Assembly: GCA_946407675.1 (NCBI GenBank)
Contig: CAMJPK010000005.1
Location: 1-38,434 of the forward strand
DNA length: 38,434 bases
From: an uncultured Clostridia bacterium
GTDB lineage: Bacteria; Bacillota; Clostridia; Oscillospirales; Oscillospiraceae
Reading direction: 5' to 3'
The notes under the pieces were generated by a model. That model had not been told where the DNA came from. It did not search any database and saw only the letters and a list, made by a program, of their open reading frames with translations. Positions 7,858 to 15,372 of this stretch are shown piece by piece; the stretch's first letter is position 1, and each line of letters begins with the position of its first letter. Made by a program: the position numbers and the translations under genes.

Positions 7858-8127
7858 TCAGAGCTTGAGGAGGTAGCCCGCCAGCAAAAGCTGGCAGATC
7901 AGTATGAGCGGCAGCCCGATGCGAAAGGCGATCTTGCGCGTCTTGTGGCGGAACAGCACCATGCCGAGCAGGCCGCCGACGCTCCCGCCGATGACCGCAA
8001 GCGCCAAAAGCGTCGTCTCGGGCGTGCGGCGCGTGCCGCGCTGCGCCGCGGCCTTGTCGCGCCCCATGAGGACGAAAAGCAGCAGGTTCAGGACGATCAG
8101 ATACCCGCAGAGGATGTAGGTCAGCAT
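7858..8127 (-). CDS. DUF1294 family membrane protein
   Basis: An 89-residue integral membrane protein matching the DUF1294 layout: an N-terminal helix, the MGRDKAAAQRGTRRTPE segment, a glycine-rich helix (IGGSVGGLLGMVLF) and the conserved RHKTRKIAF motif before a last helix. Function is unknown; some relatives are fused to cold-shock domains. It is the last gene of a four-gene leftward operon; three bases separate its ATG from the stop of ygiQ. It ends close to a shared bidirectional terminator. Confidence 0.88.
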   Translation of the reverse strand: MLTYILCGYLIVLNLLLFVLMGRDKAAAQRGTRRTPETTLLALAVIGGSVGGLLGMVLFRHKTRKIAFRIGLPLILICQLLLAGYLLKL

Positions 8128-8130
8128 GCT

Positions 8131-10065
8131 TCACTTCTTCTTTCCGCGCTGCGTCGTGCGCGCGTTTTTCTTCGGCTTCGGCTTGGCCCAGCCGGCCTTG
8201 TACGCCGGCTTTTTCGCCGGCTGCGCCGCGGCGGGCTTCGGGGATTTCACCGGCTTTGCGTCCGGCCTCGCCGCCGTCCGCTCCGGGCGCACGAGGCAGT
8301 CCGGCCCGTAGCCGATGAGGTCCTCGCGCCCGGCTTTGCGCAGCGCGGCGAGCACGACGGCGCGGTTTTCCGGGCGGCGCCACTGCAAAAGCGCGCGTTG
8401 CGCCCGCTTCTCCTCCGGGTCGCGCGCGACGTAGATGCTCGCCATCGTGCGCGGGTCGAGCCCGGTGTAGTACATACAGGTCGAGAGCGTGCCCGGCGTC
8501 GGATAGAAGTCCTGCACCTGCTCGGGCTGCGCGTGCTTTTTATTCAGCCAGCAGGCCAGCGCGATTGCGTCCTGCAGCGTGCAGCCGGGGTGGGAGCTCA
8601 TCAGATAGGGCACGGCGAACTGCGCCTTGCCGCAGCGCTCGTTGAGCCGGGTGTACTTGTCGAGAAACTGCTCGTAAACGCCGATGCGCGGCTTGCCCAT
8701 GCAGTCCAGAACGCCGTCCACGCAGTGCTCCGGGGCGACGCGCAGCTGCCCGGAGATGTGGTACTGCACCAGCTCCGCGAGGAAGGGGCTGCCCCGGTCC
8801 TCCAGCAGATAGTCGTAGCGGATGCCGCTGCGCACGAAGACCTTCTTCACGCCGTCCACGGCGCGCAGGCGGCGCAGCAGATGCAGATAATCGCTGTGGT
8901 CGGCGTCGAGGTTCGGGCAGGGCTCGGGCGTCAGGCAAGCGCGGTGGGCGCACAGGCCGTTTTTCCGCTGCTGCGCGCAGGAGGGGTGGCGGAAGTTGGC
9001 CGTCGGGCCGCCGACGTCGCTGATGTAGCCCTTGAAATCCGGCAATTTCGTGAGGGCCTCGGCCTCGCGCACGACGCTCTCGATCGTGCGGGCCGTGACC
9101 ATGCGGCCCTGATGGAAGGCCAGCGAGCAGAAATTGCAGCCGCCGAAGCAGCCGCGGTTGTGCGTGATGGAAAAGCGGACCTCGTCGATGGCGGGCACGC
9201 CGCCCATCGACTCGTAAACGGGGTGATAGGTCCGGGTATAGGGCAGCTCGGCCACGGCGTCCAGCGCGGCGCCGTCCAGCGGCGCGGCGGGCGGGTTCAC
9301 CACCAGCGTCCGGTCGCCGTGGGATTGCAGCAGCGTCCTGCCGCGCACGGCGTCGTGCTCGGCGGCCTCGGTCATCGCCGCGCGGGCGTAGGCGCGCTTG
9401 TCGTCGCGTACGGTCTCGAAGGAGGGCAGCGCAAGCCCCTCCGGCGGCGTTTTCGTCAGATAGGCCGTGCCGCGGACCTCGGTGATCTCGCGGACGGGGC
9501 GTTTTTTGCGCAGCGCCGCGGCGATCTCCTTCGTCGCGGTCTCGCCCATGCCGTAGACCAGCAGGTCCGCGCCACTGTCGACGAGGACGCTGCGGCGCAC
9601 CGCGTCGTCCCAGTAGTCATAGTGCGCGAAGCGGCGTAAGCTGGCCTCCAGCCCGCCGATGACGATGGGGCAGTCGGGGAAGGCCTCGCGCGCGCGGTTG
9701 GCGTAGACGATCACGGCGCGGTCGGGGCGCAGCCCGGCGCGCTTGCCGGGGGAATAAAAATCCTCGCTGCGGCGGCGCTTCGCCGCGGTGTAGTGCGCGA
9801 CCATGGAGTCGAGGTTGCCCGCGCCGATCAGCACGCCGAGCTTCGGCCGCCCCATGGCGGCGAAGGCGTCCGCGCTGTGCCAGTCCGGCTGGGCCAGCAC
9901 CGCGACGCGGTAGCCCTCCGCCTCCAGCACGCGCCCGATCACCGCCGCGCCGAAGGTGGGGTGGTCCACGTAGGCGTCGCCGGTGACGAGCAGGAAGTCA
10001 TACCACCACCAGCCGCGGCTTTGCATATCCTCTTTTGAGATCGGAAGAAACGCGGATGTGTCCAT
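8131..10065 (-). CDS. ygiQ: YgiQ family radical SAM protein
   Basis: A 644-residue protein of the YgiQ family. The N-terminal part (SRGWWWYDFLLVTGDAYVDHPTFG) is the typical B12-binding-like domain of the family. The radical SAM core carries a Cx3Cx2C cluster motif in RGCFGGCNFC (about residues 296-305). The C-terminal region has the conserved DFYPTPGTLSTCMYYTG segment, followed by a basic, Ala/Pro/Lys-rich tail of about 50 residues. The enzyme's substrate is not established. The ATG at 10065 has GAGGAG six bases ahead and lies two bases after the stop of the metallophosphoesterase gene, so translation is probably coupled. Length is normal for the family apart from the basic tail. Confidence 0.95.
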   Translation of the reverse strand: MDTSAFLPISKEDMQSRGWWWYDFLLVTGDAYVDHPTFGAAVIGRVLEAEGYRVAVLAQPDWHSADAFAAMGRPKLGVLIGAGNLDSMVAHYTAAKRRRSEDFYSPGKRAGLRPDRAVIVYANRAREAFPDCPIVIGGLEASLRRFAHYDYWDDAVRRSVLVDSGADLLVYGMGETATKEIAAALRKKRPVREITEVRGTAYLTKTPPEGLALPSFETVRDDKRAYARAAMTEAAEHDAVRGRTLLQSHGDRTLVVNPPAAPLDGAALDAVAELPYTRTYHPVYESMGGVPAIDEVRFSITHNRGCFGGCNFCSLAFHQGRMVTARTIESVVREAEALTKLPDFKGYISDVGGPTANFRHPSCAQQRKNGLCAHRACLTPEPCPNLDADHSDYLHLLRRLRAVDGVKKVFVRSGIRYDYLLEDRGSPFLAELVQYHISGQLRVAPEHCVDGVLDCMGKPRIGVYEQFLDKYTRLNERCGKAQFAVPYLMSSHPGCTLQDAIALACWLNKKHAQPEQVQDFYPTPGTLSTCMYYTGLDPRTMASIYVARDPEEKRAQRALLQWRRPENRAVVLAALRKAGREDLIGYGPDCLVRPERTAARPDAKPVKSPKPAAAQPAKKPAYKAGWAKPKPKKNARTTQRGKKK

Positions 10066-10067
10066 GC

Positions 10068-11189
10068 TTATCTCCTCAATCTGCCAAAATACCAGCCGGA
10101 AACGCCCTTGTGCTTGACAAGATACCCGCGGCGCGTCTCCTCAACGACGGAGACAACGTCGCCGGGCTGAAGCGGCAGCACATAATCCGTGCTGTCGTTG
10201 ATCGTGCATTCGTCGCCGTCGCCATAGAGGTACTTCGTGAGCACGTCCATCTCATAGCCGGTGCGCAGATGGCGCACACGGGAAAACTCTACCCCCCGCG
10301 CGAGCACCCGCACGCGCGCGTCGCCCCAGCGGATGTAATAGCTGCGCGCGCCCGCTTCCTGCGCGTCGCGCACCGTCGCGGTGGGGAAGGGATCGTAGGA
10401 GATCACGGAAAAGTCCTCGCTGCCGTCGCGGGGGATGACGAGGGCGTTGAGCTGCCCGTCGTCCTTCAGGACGCAGCCGCCGTCGATGCTGATGATCTTC
10501 TTTTCCGCGTCAAAGACCGGGTTGGCGTCCACGATGCTCTCGTGGTAGAGCATCACCGGCCAGTGGCCGACGATCACCCACTTGTCGAAGCGCCGCGGCG
10601 TCGTCATAAAGTGGTCGTATTTCATGCAGGCCCACGCGTCCCATGTGTCGGGCGGGCCCTCGGGCAGACCGCCGTGGACGAAGGTATAGTGCGACGTGTC
10701 GATGACCTCGGGCATCGCGCGCAGGAAGGCAAATTCGTCCGGATAGCAGCGCGCGAGCGTATCGCGCATCGCGATATAATCCATCTCCGGCGTTACAGGG
10801 ATGCCCTGCTCGGCGCACATCTGCCGCGCGAGGCAGTATGGCTTATTGTTGATATACCAGAGGTTGTCCTCGATCGTCCCGACCTCATACATCAGCGGCA
10901 CCCACCAGTCGCAGTTGCCGGAGACGGCATAGACCGTGTGGGTTTTCGCCAGCGCCGTGACACAGCGCAGCGTGTCGAGCGACTGCGGGCCCTTCTCCAG
11001 CAGGTCGCCCGCGAGGATCAGCACGTCGTCCGGCGCAAAGCGCGCCTTCTCCAAAAGGCCGCGCAGATAGGGCAGGTTGCCGTGTACGTCGGAGACGACG
11101 AGGATACGCCGGTCCTGCGGCAGCGTCACATGCTGGATCCGCGCCGGGAAGAACCGCCGCGGACGGATGGGGCTTCGACGCGCTTCCAT
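10068..11189 (-). CDS. Metallophosphoesterase with C-terminal SH3-like domain
   Basis: A 373-residue calcineurin-type phosphoesterase. Metal ligands are visible in order: SDVHG (D-x-H), AGDLLEKG (GD), SGNCDWW (GN-x-D in place of the commoner GNHD), FVHGG and VGHWP. The GNCD and GHWP forms resemble the PPP branch (Ser/Thr phosphatases and diadenosine tetraphosphatases). The last 45 residues or so (LPLQPGDVVSVVEETRRGYL...) look like an SH3-like barrel, an unusual addition. The ATG at 11189 is chosen because AAGGAG lies eight bases ahead; a GTG at 11195 is too close to that site. It follows the stop of the phosphatase-acetyltransferase gene by two bases. Substrate unknown. Confidence 0.85.
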   Translation of the reverse strand: MEARRSPIRPRRFFPARIQHVTLPQDRRILVVSDVHGNLPYLRGLLEKARFAPDDVLILAGDLLEKGPQSLDTLRCVTALAKTHTVYAVSGNCDWWVPLMYEVGTIEDNLWYINNKPYCLARQMCAEQGIPVTPEMDYIAMRDTLARCYPDEFAFLRAMPEVIDTSHYTFVHGGLPEGPPDTWDAWACMKYDHFMTTPRRFDKWVIVGHWPVMLYHESIVDANPVFDAEKKIISIDGGCVLKDDGQLNALVIPRDGSEDFSVISYDPFPTATVRDAQEAGARSYYIRWGDARVRVLARGVEFSRVRHLRTGYEMDVLTKYLYGDGDECTINDSTDYVLPLQPGDVVSVVEETRRGYLVKHKGVSGWYFGRLRR

Positions 11190-11191
11190 GC

Positions 11192-12334
11192 TCACAGCTC
11201 CTTTTCCATGACGAGCAGCCGCGAGGAGACGCCCTCCGTCTCGCCCACGGCGCGAAAGCCGAATTCCTCGTAAAAGCGGATGGCGCCCTCGTTGCCCTCA
11301 AAAACGCTCAGCCGCACGGCGCGCCGCCCCATGCGGCGGAACACGCTGACCGCGTGGCCGATGAGCTGCGCGCCGATCTGCATCCGGCGGCATTCCGGCT
11401 CCACGTAGCAAAGGCAGATCCAGCCGCAATTCTCCGCCGCGCCGCGCGCGGTGTCCAGCTCGGTCACGCCGACCATCTCCCCGTCCGGGCGCAAGATCGT
11501 AACGAGCGCGTCCGGGCAGGCGCGGACGTGGCGCACCGCGGCGTCAAGGTACACCGACGGCTGAAAGCCGTCCAGCGAGCCGTGGACGTCGCGCCAGGTC
11601 TTTTCGTAGAACGACGTGTAGACGCGGGGGTGCTTTTTCGGGTCGAGCCGCTGAAAGCGGACGTTGTTGAGGTCGACGGTGCCGGGCTTTTTCCACCAGC
11701 TCTGCCGGGCAAAGGTGGACAGCTCCTCGGGCAGGTGCGAAGCGTCGTTGGCGTAGACCACGCGCAGCGCGCCGTCCTCGGCCTCCAGAAGCGTGACGGC
11801 GGTGTTGTCCCCGTGGGGGACGCGGTGGATCTCGCGGGAGGGGACGCCGAGGATGTCCGCCGTGAGGGAGCGGATCGCCATGCCGTGGCTGACGCAGACG
11901 ATGGTCTGCCCGTCGTGCCGGGCGGCCAGCTCGGTCACGATGCCGCGGATGCGCTGCGTGAGGTGGGGGAAAGTCTCCGCGCCGGGCACGTACCACGCGG
12001 CGGGATCGTCATTGAACGCGTGCATCTGCACGGGATCGGCATACAGCAGGTCGCCGAAGGGCTTGTCCTCCCACGGGCCGAGGTCGATCTCGCGCAGCCG
12101 CGGCTCCGGGCGCATCTCCAGCGCGTGGTATTTCGTGATCGCCCCCGCGGTGGCGACGGTGCGGCGCAGGTCGCTGGTGTAGAGCGCGTCGATATGCTCG
12201 TCGCGGAAGCGCTCCGCCAGCGCCGCGATCTGGCGCAGCCCCTTGGCGGAGATGGCGCCGTCGTACTGCCCCTGCGCGCGGCGGTAGATATTCCCTTCGG
12301 CCTCGCCGTGGCGGATGAGATAGACTTTGGTCAT
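11192..12334 (-). CDS. Histidine phosphatase-GNAT acetyltransferase fusion
   Basis: A 380-residue protein with two enzyme domains. Residues 1-205 form a histidine phosphatase (phosphoglycerate mutase-like) with LIRHGEAEGN, the second arginine in SDLRRT, the acid in REIDLGPWE and the second histidine in VSHGMAIRS. After a linker rich in Trp/Lys, residues about 240-380 form a GNAT N-acetyltransferase with the acetyl-CoA loop RRMQIGAQL and the late NEGAIRFYEEFGF motif. The chosen ATG has GGAG six bases ahead. It is the first gene of the operon with the metallophosphoesterase, ygiQ and DUF1294. Joining a phosphatase and an acetyltransferase suggests consecutive or opposed acts on one small substrate (inference). 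Confidence 0.88.
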   Translation of the reverse strand: MTKVYLIRHGEAEGNIYRRAQGQYDGAISAKGLRQIAALAERFRDEHIDALYTSDLRRTVATAGAITKYHALEMRPEPRLREIDLGPWEDKPFGDLLYADPVQMHAFNDDPAAWYVPGAETFPHLTQRIRGIVTELAARHDGQTIVCVSHGMAIRSLTADILGVPSREIHRVPHGDNTAVTLLEAEDGALRVVYANDASHLPEELSTFARQSWWKKPGTVDLNNVRFQRLDPKKHPRVYTSFYEKTWRDVHGSLDGFQPSVYLDAAVRHVRACPDALVTILRPDGEMVGVTELDTARGAAENCGWICLCYVEPECRRMQIGAQLIGHAVSVFRRMGRRAVRLSVFEGNEGAIRFYEEFGFRAVGETEGVSSRLLVMEKEL

Positions 12335-12348
12335 GGCGTTCTCCACTG

Positions 12349-12377
12349 TTGACTGAAAATCAAGCAAAGCGTATAAT
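12349..12377 (+). promoter_or_regulatory. Promoter of the GT4-CsaB fusion gene
   Basis: TTGACT (12349-12354) and TATAAT (12372-12377) are spaced by exactly 17 bases, about 60 bases upstream of the start codon. It lies back to back with the leftward promoter of the phosphatase-acetyltransferase operon. Confidence 0.8.
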
Positions 12378-12405
12378 ATATACCAAACATTGTACCGCAA
12401 ATCAA
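12377..12405 (-). promoter_or_regulatory. Promoter of the phosphatase-acetyltransferase operon
   Basis: On the minus strand TTGATT (12405-12400) and TATATA (12382-12377) are spaced by 17 bases. Its -10 box adjoins the -10 box of the rightward promoter, so the two polymerase sites compete for the same DNA. Confidence 0.6.
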
Positions 12406-12438
12406 GCGGGCACACAAGCCATTTTGCGGAGAGACGGC

Positions 12439-14670
12439 ATGAAAGTGATCCATCTGATCAGCGGCGGCGACACCGGCGGCGCGAGAACGCACGTCCACCT
12501 GCTGCTGAAGCATCTGAATACGGCGCACGAGGCCACCCTCGTCTGCTTCATGGACGGCCCCTTTGCGCAGGAGGCCGCCGCGCTCGGCATCCCCGTCGTG
12601 GTGATGGAGGGCGGCATGGCGTCCGTGCTGCGGCGGCTGAGGAAGATGATCCGCGAGGGCGGCTACGAGCTTGTCCACTGCCACGGCTCGCGCGGCAACC
12701 TCGTCGGCGCGCTGCTCAAGCCGTCGCTGGACCTGCCCTTTGTCAGCACGGTGCACTCCGACCCGAAGCTGGACTATCTCGGCCGCCCGGTCGCCCGGCT
12801 GACCTACGGGCTGCTCAACCAGCTGGCGCAGCGGCGCATGGACTACCGCATCGGCGTGTCCGACGCCATGCGCGAGCTGCTGATCTCCCGCGGCTTTGCG
12901 CCCAACCGCGTCTTTACGATCTACAACGGCGTGGAGTTCCCGGCGGAGGACGCGCTGCCGCCCTTTGACCGGCAGGCGTATTTCCGCAAGGTCGGGCTCG
13001 ACGCGCCGGAGGGCAGCGTCGTCGTCGGCATCGCGGCGCGGCTCAACCCGGTCAAGGACTACCCGACGCTGCTGCGCGCCTTTGCGAAGGCGCACGCGCA
13101 GCAGCCGCAGCTGCGCCTGCTGATCGCGGGCGACGGGCAGGACCGCGCCTCGCTCGAGGCGCTCGCCGACGAGCTTGGCATCCGCGGCGCGGTGTGCTTC
13201 GCCGGCTGGATCGACGAGATCGAGGACTTTTACCGCGCCATCGACATCAACGCGCTGACCAGCCGCTCCGAGACCTTCCCCTACGCCATCACCGAGGGCG
13301 CGCGGGCGCGCCGCTGCGCCGTCAGCTCCCGCGTCGGCGGCGTGCCGAAGCTGATCACGGACGGCGAGACCGGGCTGCTGTTCTCCCCCGGCGACGTTGA
13401 CGCGCTGGCGGCGCACCTCGCCGCCCTCGCCGCGTCCCCGGCGCTGCGGGAAAAGCTGGGAGAGGCGCTGTATCAAAAGGCAAAGGCGGAATACTCCGCG
13501 CAGGCCACCTGCCGCCGGCAGATCGAGATCTACCGGCAGATCCTTTATGTGGAAGCGCGCATGCGCGAGAAGGGCCGCTGCGGCGTGCTGATCTGCGGGG
13601 CGTACGGCATGCGCAACGCCGGCGACGAGGCGATTTTGAACGCCGTGCTCTCCGAGATGCGCAGCATCGATCCGTGGATGCCGGTGTCCGTCCTGTCCCG
13701 CCGCGCTGCGGAGACGGCGATGCGCTGCGGCGTGGACGCCATCCACTCCTTTGACATCCCGCGTATGCTGCGTACCATGCGGCGAAGCGAGCTGTTCGTC
13801 AACGGCGGCGGCAGCCTGCTGCAGGACGTCACCAGCACGCGGAGCATCTGGTATTATCTGTTCACCCTCGCGGCCGCCAAACGGCGCGGCTGCAAGGTCA
13901 TGATGTACGGCTGCGGCGTCGGGCCGATCCGCCGCGGCTTAAACCGCCGGCTGGCCGGGCGCACCGTGGAGCGCTGCGTGGACGCGATCACGCTGCGCGA
14001 GGAAAACTCGCTGCAGGAGCTGCGCGGCCTCGGCGTCACAAAGCCGGAGATCACCGTGGCGTCCGACCCGGCGCTGTCCCTGCGCCCGGCGTCCGAAGCG
14101 GAGACCGACCGGCTGATGCGCGCGCTTGGCATGGACCCCGCGGGCAGCTACCTCTGCCTGTCCCTGCGCCGCTGGCCGGGCATGCAGGACAAGCTGGAGC
14201 TCTTTGCCGCGGCGGCGGACTACGCGTGGGAGACCTACGGCCTGCAGCCGGTGCTGCTGTCCGTCAACCCGCTGCAGGACGACCGCCTGACGGAAAAGCT
14301 CGCGGAGCGCATCAAGGCGCCGAGCGTTACCGTGCGCGCGCAGATGGACATTGCGGAGACGGTGGGCTTCATCGGGCGCATGCGCGCCGTGCTGGCCATG
14401 CGCCTGCACGTGCTGATCTTCGCCGCCTCGCGCGCGACGGCGCTGGCCGCCGTGTCCTATGACCCGAAGGTGGCGTCGTTTCTGGACTATCTCTCGCAGA
14501 CAAATTACATCGACTATGAAGCGCTGACGGACGTGCATCAGCTGTATGCGCTCGTGGACGCGGCCGCGACGGCGGACCGCGCGCATCTTCGGCGCGCGAC
14601 CGAGCGCATCATGGAGATCGAGCGCCGCAACACCGACACGGCCCGGCGGCTGCTGGGCAGGGAGGGCTGA
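12439..14670 (+). CDS. csaB: GT4 glycosyltransferase fused to CsaB-type polysaccharide pyruvyltransferase
   Basis: A 743-residue two-domain enzyme. Residues 1-365 are a GT-B, family 4 glycosyltransferase: the N-terminal GGDTGGARTH loop, the NPVKD nucleotide-binding region and the EX7E motif SRSETFPYAITEGA. Residues about 374-735 are a CsaB-type pyruvyltransferase: GAYGMRNAGDEAIL, NGGGSLLQD, and MRLHVLIFA with the conserved histidine. CsaB adds ketal pyruvate to the secondary cell wall polymer to which SLH-domain proteins bind; the glycosyltransferase half may build the same polymer. The ATG at 12439 has GGAGAG about eight bases ahead; a promoter lies at 12349-12377. It is followed after three bases by the PurN-like gene. 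Confidence 0.88.
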   Translation: MKVIHLISGGDTGGARTHVHLLLKHLNTAHEATLVCFMDGPFAQEAAALGIPVVVMEGGMASVLRRLRKMIREGGYELVHCHGSRGNLVGALLKPSLDLPFVSTVHSDPKLDYLGRPVARLTYGLLNQLAQRRMDYRIGVSDAMRELLISRGFAPNRVFTIYNGVEFPAEDALPPFDRQAYFRKVGLDAPEGSVVVGIAARLNPVKDYPTLLRAFAKAHAQQPQLRLLIAGDGQDRASLEALADELGIRGAVCFAGWIDEIEDFYRAIDINALTSRSETFPYAITEGARARRCAVSSRVGGVPKLITDGETGLLFSPGDVDALAAHLAALAASPALREKLGEALYQKAKAEYSAQATCRRQIEIYRQILYVEARMREKGRCGVLICGAYGMRNAGDEAILNAVLSEMRSIDPWMPVSVLSRRAAETAMRCGVDAIHSFDIPRMLRTMRRSELFVNGGGSLLQDVTSTRSIWYYLFTLAAAKRRGCKVMMYGCGVGPIRRGLNRRLAGRTVERCVDAITLREENSLQELRGLGVTKPEITVASDPALSLRPASEAETDRLMRALGMDPAGSYLCLSLRRWPGMQDKLELFAAAADYAWETYGLQPVLLSVNPLQDDRLTEKLAERIKAPSVTVRAQMDIAETVGFIGRMRAVLAMRLHVLIFAASRATALAAVSYDPKVASFLDYLSQTNYIDYEALTDVHQLYALVDAAATADRAHLRRATERIMEIERRNTDTARRLLGREG

Positions 14671-14673
14671 GCC

Positions 14674-15306
14674 ATGACAAGGACGGCGGTACTGGTATCC
14701 GGCGGCGGCGCGACGCTGCAGGCACTGCTGGATCTGTGCTATTTCGAGGAGCTTCCGGGGCTGGAGATCGCCGCGGTGATCTCGTCCGCGCCCGGCGTCT
14801 ACGCGCTGGAGCGCGCGGCGAACGCCCGCGTCCCGGCCTATGTGGTGGAGCGCGCGCTCTTCCCGAACAGCGCCTCGTTCAGCAACGCGCTGCTGGGCAA
14901 GCTGCGCGATCTGGACATCGAGCTGGCGGTCTGCGCCGGCTTTGCGGAGAAGCTGAGCTACGGATTGCTGCACGCCTACCTCGGGCGCATCATCAACGTC
15001 CAGCCCGCGCTGTTCCCGGCCTTCTGCGCGGCGGACTTCGACGCGGCGCGCGCCGTCAATGAGACGCTGCGGCGCGGCGTGCGCGTCACCGGCGCGACGG
15101 CCTACTTCATGGGCGAGGAGGACAACGGCTTCGGCCCGATCATCACGCAAAAGGCGGTGGAGGTGCTGCCGGACGACACGGCGGCGACGCTCACCGAGCG
15201 CATCATGCGGCAGGGGGAGTGGCCCGCGCTCACGCAGGCCGTCGGGCTCTACTGCGCCGGGCGGCTGCGCCTCGCGGGCGACCGGGTAATCATCGCAAAG
15301 GAATAA
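14674..15306 (+). CDS. PurN-like formyltransferase with altered active site
   Basis: A 210-residue member of the glycinamide ribonucleotide transformylase (PurN) fold: the SGGGATLQALLD phosphate-binding loop at 9-20, INVQPALFPAFC (107-118) and VTGATAYFMGEEDNGFGPII (138-157). In PurN the catalytic triad is Asn-His-Asp. Here the Asn (108) and Asp (150) are kept, but the His of NxH is Gln110 (codon CAG), which should abolish or change catalysis. The usual Gly-rich segment after the proline motif is also replaced by ADFDAA. The gene follows the GT4-CsaB gene by three bases and no other purine gene is near. It may act on a sugar nucleotide, as formyltransferases do in some glycan pathways, or be inactive; this is inference. 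Confidence 0.8.
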   Translation: MTRTAVLVSGGGATLQALLDLCYFEELPGLEIAAVISSAPGVYALERAANARVPAYVVERALFPNSASFSNALLGKLRDLDIELAVCAGFAEKLSYGLLHAYLGRIINVQPALFPAFCAADFDAARAVNETLRRGVRVTGATAYFMGEEDNGFGPIITQKAVEVLPDDTAATLTERIMRQGEWPALTQAVGLYCAGRLRLAGDRVIIAKE

Positions 15307-15320
15307 TGGGAACAAACGAA

Positions 15321-15348
15321 GCGGCGGCGGTCATTTGACCGCCGCCGC
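15321..15348. terminator. Intrinsic terminator between PurN-like and lipoprotein genes
   Basis: A perfect 13-bp GC-rich stem (15321-15333 with 15336-15348) with a very small loop is followed by a T-rich tail to the right. Read leftward the tail is also T-rich, so it can serve the convergent lipoprotein gene. Confidence 0.85.
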
Positions 15349-15372
15349 GTTTTCTTTGTTTTGCGCCGGAGT

